Shown: positions 53,018 to 62,582, numbered from the stretch's first letter. The stretch is DNA of 64,000 nt from Pelagomonas calceolata (GCA_918797485.1 CAKKNE010000003.1:4960001-5024000), one strand, 5' to 3'. Numbers and translations: made by a program. The notes: generated by a model not told the origin, from the sequence alone.

Positions 53018-53202
53018 GTACCGTGGTAGTACACTGGTACAGGGCTCGTAGCCAGTGTTGACATCATCACCCTTGGGATAGAAGTTTTTTTGGTATCCGC
53101 TCGCGTATTCTTCTGGGCTTGAGTCGCTAGAAGCTGTGCCGCAAAGACCTGTGACAGCTGCGCCAGCGCGCTGCCTTGCGTTTGGCGCATTCACGTATAC
53201 AC

Positions 53203-53487
53203 ATGAGCGTCGTCAGCGATCCCGGACGCGACGGGCGCCTCACGTGGTCCAAGTACGCGGAGCACGAAGCACGTAAGGAGCTCAGCGCGATCGCGATTCG
53301 AAAATGCGACGCGCACCTCGCCGCGTTCTCCCGGTGCGCCCGCGAACAGAACCTCTTGGTCGTTTTCAACTGCCGCGCGGAGAACCGGCGGATGAACGAC
53401 TGCCTCCACCGCTACACGAACGAGACGGCCTTCGAGGAGTACAAGCTCCGGCGCGGCAAGGAACTGGCAGGCCGCGAGCGACCTTGA
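53203..53487 (+). CDS. CMC1-type twin CX9C mitochondrial protein
   Basis: 94 residues from MSVVSDPGRDGRLTWSKYAE. Two CX9C motifs, CDAHLAAFSRC and CRAENRRMNDC, are spaced as in the COX assembly factor CMC1 family, which is oxidised and trapped in the intermembrane space by Mia40 and helps build cytochrome c oxidase. Length and the following CL..Y..E..FEEYK.RR.KEL tail also fit. The ATG at 53203 is preferred to an upstream start at 53176 because homology begins there. Confidence 0.85.
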   Translation: MSVVSDPGRDGRLTWSKYAEHEARKELSAIAIRKCDAHLAAFSRCAREQNLLVVFNCRAENRRMNDCLHRYTNETAFEEYKLRRGKELAGRERP

Positions 53488-53726
53488 CGCGCACCGTGGA
53501 CCCGCGAGACGCCAGCACTTGCTACGGGGCCTCCTCACGGTGGCGGTCAGGCACTTGCGCTGGTTGCGAGAGTGCGGAAAAGCCGGAGTCTGTTGGGTGT
53601 CGTCCGCTAGCCTCACAACTCGCCCTTCCCGGGCCGTGTTATAATTGTGTAGCTTCTAATGTTACAAGTCTGTATTACGGGTGGCGCGTTACGTGAGACG
53701 CGTCGAAGCCCGCCCAACGTCGGCAC

Positions 53727-54059
53727 TCACCACGGCTTGATGCCCATGAGCTTGTAGCTCGTCTGGCCGTAGCAGTAAAGGAAGCCGGCGAGCGCCCCAA
53801 GCATGCCCGTCGTCCCGGCCGTAGGCCCGCGTATCGCGCCGCCGAAACGCCACCCGCCGAGCGCGTTGACGACGAAGAAGGTCCCGATCGTGGCGTAGTC
53901 CGACGGCCCGAAGTTGAGCACGACCGTCTCGAGCTCCGGCGACGGGTCGACGTGCGTTTTGAACTCGACAGGGCCAGGCGCCGAAGCCCGCACGGCCCCG
54001 CCGTCCACGAGCGCCGGAGCAGCGCCTACCGTCCCCTTTTCAAAGGCGTGGTCGCCCAT
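53727..54059 (-). CDS. Complex I 21-kDa-subunit-like inner-membrane protein
   Basis: 110 residues from MGDHAFEKGTVGAAPALVDG. The core DPSPELETVVLNFGPSDYAT then FRGxxxG-like GGAIRGPTAGTTGMLGALAG and the C-terminal YCYGQTSYKLMGIKPW match the small mitochondrial family represented by the fungal complex I 21-kDa subunit (DPxxxxVVxxFxPSDY...YQNSSxRLMGxxPN). Two short hydrophobic spans are present. The assignment is from motif memory and is moderately secure; the exact complex I position is not known from sequence. Confidence 0.65.
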   Translation of the reverse strand: MGDHAFEKGTVGAAPALVDGGAVRASAPGPVEFKTHVDPSPELETVVLNFGPSDYATIGTFFVVNALGGWRFGGAIRGPTAGTTGMLGALAGFLYCYGQTSYKLMGIKPW

Positions 54060-54617
54060 GGAGCCGATCGACACCGCCGCCCCGCGTTCGCCTCTAGAGC
54101 TGTGCGGCACCGCTCAAAAAACTGCAGCGTATCCGTAGACCAGTTTATGAAGGGACCACGTAATTATCTGCACGATAAGCGTCTAGCCGCACCTGCAAGT
54201 GATGCATGCAAAATTAATTAATTGCGACGTAGAAACCCGCGAGCTCTGGGGGTGACGTCCTAGGCCTACATTGGGTCCTAGCCCGACGGATGGGTCCCGG
54301 AGGAGCGGAAGCGACTAGGGGGTCGCGCGCCGTGTAAAACCCGAACCTGGAGGCGTCGGCCAAGCTTGCTCGGCCAGGGGTCAATGCCAGTGATTTATCT
54401 TTAGCCTTATTTTACTCTCAGGCTGCAGCCAAATGTGCTCGTCAGGTAAGCCCAAACAGCGTCTCCTCGTCGCGCGTTTCGCCCACTACTAAGCTCACGA
54501 CGCGCAACGACGCTAAAAGCCTTGGCGGGGCAATGCACGAGGCCGGCGCGAGGAAGAAGCGCACAGCGGAGTAAAATTTTCGGTGCTGCTCAGCGGCGGC
54601 GCTATTCCAAGTAAATT
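54060..54617. other. Spacer, no gene
   Basis: Moderate-GC sequence with no frame resembling a family; AT-rich toward 54,590-54,640 where the LINE tail begins. Confidence 0.45.
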
Positions 54618-54800
54618 TAAATAAATAAATGAATGAATTATTAAGGAAGAATCTTGGACCTCAGGCTAAAACTTGAAATAGAAACAAGCTCCTAAGAGCC
54701 TTCTCCCTGCTCAGTCAGGATACCCAACCGGAGCTTCAAGTTCGAAATAGCAATAAGATAACGGCACAACGGGTTTTCAATCTCCCGGGGTAACTTTTGA
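54618..54800 (-). mobile_element. LINE 3'-end copy with 6-bp inserts
   Basis: Minus-strand copy of the 26.7-kb LINE 3' module (PREIENPL.RYLIAIS... ending EGS, TAG, then TTTA units). Compared with the other two copies it carries an extra AAGTTC after GCTTC (54735-54742) and further TTCAAGTT motifs at 54670 and 54799. Truncated. Confidence 0.75.
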
Positions 54801-54893
54801 ACTTGAAATTGCCCCCTAGAATTGTCCCCCATGACCAACATTCCAATAACCTGAAATTTTACACTGGACGAAACACGTAAAAAAATTGTGCCT

Positions 54894-57041
54894 TCAAGGC
54901 CCACCGCGCCGTTTTTCGGCCATGACCTCGGCGAAGCTCTTAATGCCGAAGTCGTCGACGGGCGCGTCGACCTGGGGACGCTTCTTCGCGACCTTCCGGA
55001 CCTTCGTGCCCTTATTTCTCGGCGCCCCCACGTCGATCTCGATCGCGATCGCGCCCTCGTCCGGCAAACCGGTCGCCGCGTCGAGGCCCAGCGTCGAGAA
55101 CGCGACTTTTCCGTCGTCCTTGATCTGCAATACGCGGACAAAGATCCGATCGCCCTTGGCCGGGACGCGTCGCGCGCCCGTCGCGTCCGTACCGCACTTG
55201 GACCGGTGCAGTAGGCCCTCGCCGCCGCGGTCGAGCGACACAAAAGCGCCGTACGGGGCCACCTTCGAGCAGGCTCCTGCGTAAATGCCGCCCTCCTCCA
55301 CGTGGGGGGCGTCGTCTCCCGCAGTGGCACCGGCGTCCGTGCGCTCTGCTCCAGCGCCCGCTTGGGACGCCGGATGTTGGTCGTTGCGCGAATCCGCGAC
55401 TGCGGGGGCGCTGGGGACCCCCGCTCGTTCGCTCAACGGAGGCCGGGTGCGAACGTCGCGGGTGGTGCAGGACCATTTTTTGGCGCCCTTGTTGTCCATG
55501 ACCCGTACGCGGACGCGGTCGCCCGGTCGAGCGGTTTGATCCTGCTGCGACGTCGGCAGCAGACCGTCGGAGAAGTCTCCCGGCACGCGGACGAACGCGC
55601 CGCACGCCCGGACGCGGTCGACTACGCCGTCGATCAGGGTCCCGGGCGGCGGGCAGCGCGGCGGCGGGCGAGGCGGGGCCGCCGCGCGGTCGTCGTCCCG
55701 TCGATCGAAGCTTCGCCCGTCGCGATCGTCGTCGTAGCCGCGCAGCGGTCGCGAGCCATGGTCCAAGTCACGCGACCGACTCCGATCAAAGCCGCGCGAC
55801 GCGCCGCGATCGCGACCGCGGTCGGCGGGCTGGGGAACGCCGTGCATGGTCCCCTCCCAGCGCCATCGGTGCGACGGACAGCCAGCGGGAAAGGAGTATG
55901 CGACGCGCACTCGGACGGGGGTCCCGGCGGGGAGGCGCCGGCGCGCCATGCCGGCTAGGGGTATCAAACCCTCGAGAGAGAGACCCTCCGCGACGACGAT
56001 GGCACCATGCGGCGTGTCGTAACGGTCGATCGTGCCGTCGACGACGTTGCCGACGCGCGGCGGCCGCGCCGCGGTGGCCAAGGCAGGCGGCGACGGTCCG
56101 GTCGGGGCGCGCGCCATCGCGACGCCGTTTCGTCTCGGTCGTGGCGGCGACCGCGATCGCGAGCTTGGACTCGCGCCGCGGCCTCGGTTCGCAAACCCGC
56201 GAGCCCGTCGCCACGGAGGCGGCGAGCGCGGCCGCGAGCTGGGCGAGGCGCTGTGCGAGCCGGGGCGCCGGAACCGGCCCGACCGCCGGCTCGCAGACCG
56301 CGACGACGACCGCGACGAGCGTACGGGGCGCGCCGGAGGCGCCGAGGACCCCGCCGGCGCTGTCGCGGCCGCGCGCCAGCCGCCCGCTGGAGATGCGGCC
56401 GCTGGGTCTGGCGAGGCGGCCATCGGACGCTGCGTCGTCGCCGCCGCATTGGCACGAGCCGTCTCGCTTGCCGGCACCTCGGGCGCGCCTCTTTCTTTCG
56501 CCGTCGAGCCAGCGGCGACATAAAGAGGGACGGCCACGGATGCAGGCGCGTGCACGACGAGCCGTCCGGCGGCCTCGCGGAGCTTCGCGAGCGTTTCCTC
56601 CGGGAGGGCCCGCCGCGCCGCCCAGATCGCGATGAGGCGCGCGACGCCGGCGCCGACGTCGACGAGTCGCGGTGCGTCGCCGGCCTCCTCCTCAACGAAG
56701 CGCGCGAGGTTGCGGACGAGTCGAGCCACGTGCCTCGTGCGCTCGCAGGCGTCGGCGAAGCCCCTTGCCGCGCGCTGCGCGTCCGACGCCGCGGCCGCTT
56801 CTTGGCCCCCCTTCAGCGCGTCATCAATCACGTAAAGCGTCGCGAGGCCGGCCTTGAACCGTTCGACGGCCGGCCCCTCGTCGGCGAACAGACGCGCGGC
56901 GACGTGGTCCAGGAGCGCCTGCAGCGCGCGCTCGGCGAGCTGCGCGTCCGCGCCGTGCGCTCGGATCCACGTGCTGACCGCTTGGACGCGCGCTCGTTTC
57001 GTTGTGAGTGCGGCTACTGCCTTGCTGAGTGAGTCGGCCAT
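54894..57041 (-). CDS. CID protein with RS region and three S1-type RNA-binding domains
   Basis: The 715-residue single exon starts MADSLSKAVAALTTKRARVQ. Residues ~1-135 form a CTD-interacting-domain-like helical bundle (ALLDHVAARLFADE, LATLYVIDDALKGG, VARLIAIWAARRALPEETL). Residues ~170-310 are Arg/Ser/Pro-rich (RS type). Three S1-like barrels follow: GNVVDGTIDRYDTPHGAIVV (~345), GTLIDGVVDRVRACGAFVRV (~480) and GGIYAGACSKVAPYGAFVSL then GEGLLHRSK (~605), the last being canonical. The end has a KRPQVDAPVDDFGIKSF motif. A protein reading the Pol II tail and binding RNA is the natural inference; I know no named orthologue with this architecture. Confidence 0.75.
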   Translation of the reverse strand: MADSLSKAVAALTTKRARVQAVSTWIRAHGADAQLAERALQALLDHVAARLFADEGPAVERFKAGLATLYVIDDALKGGQEAAAASDAQRAARGFADACERTRHVARLVRNLARFVEEEAGDAPRLVDVGAGVARLIAIWAARRALPEETLAKLREAAGRLVVHAPASVAVPLYVAAGSTAKERGAPEVPASETARANAAATTQRPMAASPDPAAASPAGGWRAAATAPAGSSAPPARPVRSSRSSSRSASRRSGRFRRPGSHSASPSSRPRSPPPWRRARGFANRGRGASPSSRSRSPPRPRRNGVAMARAPTGPSPPALATAARPPRVGNVVDGTIDRYDTPHGAIVVAEGLSLEGLIPLAGMARRRLPAGTPVRVRVAYSFPAGCPSHRWRWEGTMHGVPQPADRGRDRGASRGFDRSRSRDLDHGSRPLRGYDDDRDGRSFDRRDDDRAAAPPRPPPRCPPPGTLIDGVVDRVRACGAFVRVPGDFSDGLLPTSQQDQTARPGDRVRVRVMDNKGAKKWSCTTRDVRTRPPLSERAGVPSAPAVADSRNDQHPASQAGAGAERTDAGATAGDDAPHVEEGGIYAGACSKVAPYGAFVSLDRGGEGLLHRSKCGTDATGARRVPAKGDRIFVRVLQIKDDGKVAFSTLGLDAATGLPDEGAIAIEIDVGAPRNKGTKVRKVAKKRPQVDAPVDDFGIKSFAEVMAEKRRGGP

Positions 57042-57307
57042 GCTGTTTTTAGCCTCGTCCGGGCGGTGCTTCGGCCGTACGCCGATTTAAGTTTTGGGCT
57101 GCGCACGCGGCGCCCCGCTCCTGCCTTCCTAAGGCCGCGTTTCGTTTCATTGAGATAACTCATCTGAGGCTCTCGGAGCACTCTATGCAACTCGCGCAGC
57201 CTGCTCACAGCTCGATCGAGCCAACAAGCGCATTTGAATTCAGCTGCGGGAAGGGCTAATTATAAAAAGGGAGCGTTGCGTAACGCCTACTTAGACGCCC
57301 CGATCAC

Positions 57308-60300
57308 ATGGCTCCCCGCGTACTACCACAGAGCGCCGTCCTCATCGTCACGGTGGTCGCCGTCGTCGGGGCCTTCCGCGCGCCGCGATCCGGCCTCGCG
57401 CCGCGGCCGCGGCAGGCACCCGGCCCGCGGCGGCGCGACGCGCGCGCCTTTTCGGCGAGCGAGATCACTCCGGACGCGTTCACGGAAAAGGCGTGGGAGG
57501 CGCTGCAGGGCGCGTCGCAGGCCGCGCAGGCGCGCCGCGGCGGCGTCGTCGAGCCCGAGGACCTGCTGGGCGCGATCCTGCGGCAGGACGGCAACGGGCT
57601 GCTGAACCGCGCGCTGCGGTTGTGCGAGCCGCCGGCGGATCCCAGGGCGCTGGCGCGGCTCGCGCAGGACAAGACGGCGGGCTTCCCGACCGTGTCCGGG
57701 TCGTCGGCCGCGCCGGGCTTCGGCCCGCGGGCGCAGGCGGTCGTCCAGGAGGCCTTGGCGGAGGGTCGCCGGCTCGGCGACCGGTACTGCTCGAACGAGG
57801 TGCTGGGGCTGGCGCTGCACGCGCCGGACGCCTGCGGGCCGCTCTTCGCGGCCGCGGGCGTCGCCGCGCCGGCGACGCTCCGGGCGGCGGTCGACGCGCT
57901 CCGGGGCGACAAGACGGTCGACACGCGGACGCCGGAGGCCACGACGGACGCGCTCGACCAGTACGGTCGCGACCTGACGAAGCTGGCCCGCGCGGGCAAG
58001 CTGGACCCCGTGATCGGGCGCGACGACGAGATCAAGCGGACGATCCAGATCCTGAGCCGCCGGACGAAGAACAACGCCTGCCTCGTCGGCGAGCCCGGCG
58101 TCGGCAAGACCGCCATCGCCGAGGGCCTCGCGCAGCGCGTCGTGAGCGGCGACGTGCCCGAGGCGCTCCAGGGCCGGACGATCGTCTCGCTGGACATGGG
58201 CCTGCTGATCGCCGGCGCCAAGTACCGCGGCGAGTTCGAGGAGCGCCTCAGGGCCGTCATCGAGGAGGTCGAGGCCGCGGAGGGCCGCGTCATCCTGTTC
58301 ATCGACGAGATCCACACGGTCGTCGGGGCCGGCGCCTCGGGCGGGGCCCTGGACGCGTCGAACCTCCTGAAGCCGGCGCTCGCGCGCGGCGAGCTCCGGT
58401 GCGTCGGCGCGACGACGCTGGCCGAGTACAAGCAGCACGTGGAGGCGGACAAGGCGCTCGAGCGGCGGTTCCAGAAGGTGCTGATCCGCGAGCCCGACGT
58501 CGAGGCGACCGTGTCCATCCTGCGGGGCCTCAAGCCCAAGTTCGAGGCGCACCACGGCATCCGCGTGCTGGACAGCGCGCTGGTCGCGGCCGCCCGGCTC
58601 TCGGACCGCTACGTCGCGTCGCGGTTCCTGCCGGACAAGGCCATCGACGTCGTCGACGAGGCGGCGGCCAAGCTGAACAACGAGGTGACGTCGCGGCCGC
58701 CGGCCCTCGACGCGGCCGACCGCCGCGCGATCGAGCTCGAGATGGAGAAGGTGAGCCTGACGTCGTCGCTCGTCGAGACCGCGACGCCGGAGGACAACGA
58801 CGCGCGCGTGGCCGAGATCGACCGCGAGCTCGCGGCGCTCCACGACGAGCGGCGGCGCCTCGAGGACGCCTGGCAGGCCCAGCGCGCCAGCGTCGGCAGC
58901 GTCGGCGAGCTCAAGGAGACCATCGCCGCGAAGCTCAAGGAGGCCGAGGGCCTCGAGGCCGACTTTGACCTCCAGCGCGCGGCGGAGATCCGCTACACGG
59001 AGGTGCCCGCGCTCGAGGGCCGGCTGGCGGCGGCCGAGGCGGCGCTCGAGGGCGGCGCGGCCGAGAGCCTCGTCGCGCGCGACACCGTGACGCCCGACGA
59101 CGTCGCGGCCGTCGTCGCCGCCTGGACGGGCGTCGCGACCGCGCGGCTGGTGGCCACGGAGCGCGACAAGCTGCTTCATCTCGAGGAGACGCTCGCGCGG
59201 CGCGTCGTCGGCCAGCCCGACGCCGTGAACCTCGTCGCCGACGCGGTCCGGCGGTCCAAGGCCGGCCTGGGGGACCCCTCGAAGCCCATCGCCGCGTTCG
59301 CGTTCCTGGGCCCGACGGGCGTGGGCAAGACGGAGCTCGCCAAGGCGCTGGCGCAGGAGGTCTACGACGACGCGGGCGCGCTGCTGCGCTTCGACATGTC
59401 GGAGTACGCGGAGAAGCACACCGTGTCGCGCCTGCTGGGGGCGCCGCCGGGCTACGTCGGCTACGACCAGGGCGGCCAGCTCACCGAGGCCGTGCGGAAC
59501 CGGCCCTACTGCGTGATCCTCTTCGACGAGATGGAGAAGGCGCATCCCGACGTCTTCGACACGTTCCTCCAGCTCCTCGACGACGGCATCCTGACCGACG
59601 GCCAGGGTCAGACGGTCAACTTCCGCGACGCCATCGTCCTCTTCACGTCCAACGTCGGGTCGCAGCTCATCCTCGACTCCGTCGCGGACTTTGCCGTCGT
59701 CGCCGCCCGCGTTCGAGACGCCTTCCTCGCGACACGCCTGCGAGCTCGCGCGCCCTCGCGACCGGCCCGGGAACGAACACGCGACTCGCCGCGAGAGCCG
59801 CCCGCGCAGGTCGACGCCGCCGGCGACGCCGACGGCGCCGCCGAGCTCACGGAGATCAAGCGCAAGGTCCTGGACGCGATGCGCGCCAAGTTCCGGCCCG
59901 AGTTCCTGAATCGGCTCGACGAGATCGTCGTGTTCAACCCGCTGCGCAAGTCGATGCTCGCCGACATCGTCCGGCTCGAGGTCGCCGCCATCGCGCAGCG
60001 CCTCAACGCCACGCACCAGGCGTCGCTGTGGGCGGGCCCCGGCGCGACACTCGACCGCTCGCATCAACCGGAAGGCGGCGAAACATGTGAGCAACACACG
60101 CAGGTCGAACCCGACGCCGTCGAGCAGTTGGCGCTGAGCGGCTTCGACGCCGCCTACGGCGCGCGGCCGCTCAAGCGCCTCGTGACCAAGGCGCTCGAGT
60201 CGCCGCTCTCTCGGGCCATCCTCAATGACGAGCTCCACGCCGGCGACACCGCCGCTTTCGTCGTCGAGCACGAGCGCCTCGCGCTGCAGATTCGACGCGG

Positions 60301-60319
60301 CGACGAGGCCCCCGGCTAG
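57308..60319 (+). CDS. clpB: Plastid ClpB/HSP100 disaggregase
   Basis: ATP-driven unfoldase that rescues aggregated proteins. Exons 57308-59695, 59810-60019 and 60104-60319 give 937 residues. The N-terminus has a hydrophobic signal then [20 protein letters not shown], the heterokont bipartite plastid import pattern (cleavage before F). The Clp N-domain (~60-205) precedes NBD1 (Walker [20 protein letters not shown]; Walker [14 protein letters not shown]), the ClpB-specific coiled-coil middle domain (~480-600) and NBD2 ([58 protein letters not shown]). The middle domain separates it from ClpC. Two stop-free introns (114 and 84 bp, phase 0) inflate an unspliced reading after FAV and after THQ. 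Confidence 0.9.
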   Translation: MAPRVLPQSAVLIVTVVAVVGAFRAPRSGLAPRPRQAPGPRRRDARAFSASEITPDAFTEKAWEALQGASQAAQARRGGVVEPEDLLGAILRQDGNGLLNRALRLCEPPADPRALARLAQDKTAGFPTVSGSSAAPGFGPRAQAVVQEALAEGRRLGDRYCSNEVLGLALHAPDACGPLFAAAGVAAPATLRAAVDALRGDKTVDTRTPEATTDALDQYGRDLTKLARAGKLDPVIGRDDEIKRTIQILSRRTKNNACLVGEPGVGKTAIAEGLAQRVVSGDVPEALQGRTIVSLDMGLLIAGAKYRGEFEERLRAVIEEVEAAEGRVILFIDEIHTVVGAGASGGALDASNLLKPALARGELRCVGATTLAEYKQHVEADKALERRFQKVLIREPDVEATVSILRGLKPKFEAHHGIRVLDSALVAAARLSDRYVASRFLPDKAIDVVDEAAAKLNNEVTSRPPALDAADRRAIELEMEKVSLTSSLVETATPEDNDARVAEIDRELAALHDERRRLEDAWQAQRASVGSVGELKETIAAKLKEAEGLEADFDLQRAAEIRYTEVPALEGRLAAAEAALEGGAAESLVARDTVTPDDVAAVVAAWTGVATARLVATERDKLLHLEETLARRVVGQPDAVNLVADAVRRSKAGLGDPSKPIAAFAFLGPTGVGKTELAKALAQEVYDDAGALLRFDMSEYAEKHTVSRLLGAPPGYVGYDQGGQLTEAVRNRPYCVILFDEMEKAHPDVFDTFLQLLDDGILTDGQGQTVNFRDAIVLFTSNVGSQLILDSVADFAVVAARVRDAFLATRLRARAPSRPARERTRDSPREPPAQVDAAGDADGAAELTEIKRKVLDAMRAKFRPEFLNRLDEIVVFNPLRKSMLADIVRLEVAAIAQRLNATHQASLWAGPGATLDRSHQPEGGETCEQHTQVEPDAVEQLALSGFDAAYGARPLKRLVTKALESPLSRAILNDELHAGDTAAFVVEHERLALQIRRGDEAPG
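59704..59809 (+). mobile_element. Introner-type insert in ClpB
   Basis: A 106-bp insert ending CGCCCGCGCAG lies between GTCGTCGC (59696-59703) and GTCGACGC (59810-59817), 7/8 alike. Splicing from the GT of the left copy gives [20 protein letters not shown], phase 0. The insert's 5' end is diverged from consensus. Confidence 0.6.
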
Positions 60320-60821
60320 GTTCCGGGCCCGGGCTCGAGGGCCTACTAGGTCGCGTTCCGTCACGGAGCCAAGGCGGCACCCGCATGAAGACTAAGACTT
60401 GTAGTAGTAAGTTTGATTCTTGAAATTTGTGAATACTAGTAAATGTTCGAAAGTCTGAACTTCACTTTCAAAACATGTCCGAGTTTTTCAAAAGTTTAAC
60501 TATGCCAGAATAATCAAATCGGCCTCGATTTCTCCTCTAAGTTGCCACTTACCTGGCGGGTGAAGCCCCCGGAAGTCCCCGGAGGTGAAAAATTACCCGT
60601 ATAAAAAACGGGTGAGTGGGGTGTTTCTTACCCGGGGGACTTATAGAGGGGTAGGGGAGGGGCCCCATAGGCCACTGGCGCGAGGCCTACCTAGTTTCTC
60701 CTTCGACGCACTGGGAACCCACCGTGACTCAGGCTGGCTTTTAATTCGACACCGTGACTAGGCAATATGCCAAGACGTCGTCGAAGCTCTACGTCGAAGC
60801 GGCACTAAGCTTTCAGTATAA
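60320..60821. other. Convergent spacer, no gene
   Basis: 3'-3' spacer with an AT-rich part (60,400-60,520) and a CCCGGGGG/ACCCG-rich part (60,560-60,680). Nothing recognised. Confidence 0.45.
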
Positions 60822-62582
60822 TTACGGCATCGCGGCATCGATGCACTCGAACGGCTCGAGAAGATCGCGAAGGGCCTCGTCGGAGGCGGCGTTGACGGTG
60901 GCCAGAACGAGCAGGCGGTGGTCGCCGCACGCGTCGTCGTCGCGGAGGAGCGCCCGGAGGCACGGATAGAGGTCGGGGTGCAGGAGCTCGAGGTCGTGGA
61001 GGACCACGGCGGCCGAGGGCGAACCTGAATAGAAATCAAAAGTTCACGCCATCGACGCGACGCCATCCCGCGACCGCGTCTGCGCGCCGGCGTGGAGGTT
61101 GACGAGGATCTCTCGCAATAACTCTCGGGTGACCTGACTCACTGGTTGATTTCCACGCAGGGGCGAACGCCGCGCGTCGTCGAATAGCTCGACGAGGCTC
61201 CGGCGCGCCGCGTCGACGTCCCGGCCCGCCAGGTGGGCGGCCGCAACGGTGCGCTGGAAGGCCAGCGCCGGGGTGTCCTCGAGGACCGCGGCGGCGGTTG
61301 CCCTCTTCCTCGCGCCGCGCGGACCCACGAGCGCGACGGCGGCGCGCCGCTCGTCCGAAGTCGAGGCGGTTGCGACGACACGAGCGGCCCTTTCCCGGCA
61401 CGCCGCTAGCGACGCGGCGGGAAGGTCCCCCGCGGGCGGCCCGGCCCGGCGCGCGCGCCCGAAGACCGGCACGACCTCGTCGGCGCCGCGCAAGAGGTCG
61501 TCCGCGGTGACGACCACGGCGTCCGGATCGTCGGCCGCGACGGCGCGCTGAAGCGCGTACGACGTGGCGTTGCGAACGGCGGCCTCCAGCTCGGACCCGC
61601 TAAAGTTCTGCGTTTTCTCGTCGGCGACGCGACCGAGGACGTCGGCGAGCCGCTCGCCGTCGAGCGCGAGCGCGGGCCCGAGCTTTGCCGCGTGCAGCGC
61701 CAGGATCTCGCGGCGCCCGCTGGCGTCGGGCAGCGCGACCTCGCAATGTACTTCGAGGCGACCGGGACGCAGCGCCGCCGGATCGATCAGATCCATACCT
61801 GCGCATCCGACTATTGCGCCGTGGTTGATACATGGACCCATCAATTTCCGCGCGGGCAACTCGCGATTGGTGGTGCCGATGACTAGGAGATTGCTCTGGT
61901 CGTCCAGCCCGTCGAGCTTGGCCAGGATCTGGTTGACGACGCCGTCGCGCGCCGCGCCGCCGAAGCTGCCGTCCCCGGTGGCCCCGCCGCCGCGCTTCCG
62001 GAGTATGCTGTCGCACTCGTCCAGGACGACGACGTGGAGCGACGACTGCGAGCCCATCCGCGCCCACTCGTCGTCCGCCGGCTTGAAGAGCCCCCGGACC
62101 GCCTGCTCCGACGCGCCCAGGAGGTGCGAGAACACCTCGGGTCCCCGCACGAGAATCGGCTTGCGATCGCTGAGGAGCTTGGCGATGCCGCGGGCGATCA
62201 GCGTCTTGCCCGTCCCCGGCGGGCCGTGCCTGCGCGCAATCGAAAAATTCGCTGCTCGACGACGAACGCGCCGTAAATCTGTTTTGCGCCCCGCAACGCG
62301 CAGGAGCAGGCCGCGCGCGTGGCGCAGCCCGCAACGCTCGCGCGTCTCGCGCGACACGAGCCGCGACGTGAGGACGCGTCGCATGACGGCTTCCAGCTCG
62401 CGCCCGAACCCGCCGACGCCGAGCGCCGCGCCCAAATCACCACTCGCGTCGAGGATGGCCCGGCGCTGCTTCTCGGCGACGCTCCGGCTGCTCGAGAGCG
62501 CCGCGCGACCGAACCGCGCAGCAGCCGCGCGAGCGGCTGGTGGCATCATTCCGTGTGCAGTGTTTGGCACTCTTGGGTGCAC
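60822..62582 (-). CDS. NSF-like AAA protein lacking the N-domain, degenerate D2
   Basis: Exons 62582-62302, 62229-61865, 61798-61169 and 61024-60822 give 492 residues. NSF disassembles SNARE complexes. D1 is convincing: LGVGGFGRELEAVMRRVLTS, GLRHARGLLLHGPPGTGKTL (Walker A), VVVLDECDSILRKRG (Walker B), and after splicing GTTNRMDLIDPAALRPGR (second region of homology). The usual ~200-residue N-domain is absent; the leader AARAAAARFGRAALSSSRS looks organelle-type. D2 is recognisable (LVELFDDARRSPSAAVVLHD, LLVLATVNAASDEALRDLLE) but its Walker A reads VGPRGARKRA and lacks the GKT. It stops early at DAAMP. Either a divergent paralogue or a decaying copy. The start may instead be 62549. Confidence 0.75.
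61025..61160 (-). mobile_element. Introner-type insert, NSF-like gene, perfect repeat and TIRs
   Basis: A 136-bp insert between exact copies of GTTCGCCC (61168-61161 and 61024-61017). The 5' end CTGCGTGGAAATCAA and inverted 3' end CTGAATAGAAATCAA share 11 of 15 bases. Two GT donors 12 bases apart are in frame; the first restores ARRSPSAAVVLHDL. The clearest complete example in the window. Confidence 0.9.

Noticed and set aside
52381-53190. 269-residue minus-strand frame across the inverted-repeat element
   Set aside because: It runs through both element ends and shows no family resemblance; its openness reflects GC content.
57323-60364. 1,013-residue minus-strand frame opposite ClpB
   Set aside because: It mirrors codon bias of the ClpB strand, whose motifs are unmistakable; the antisense translation has no conserved pattern.
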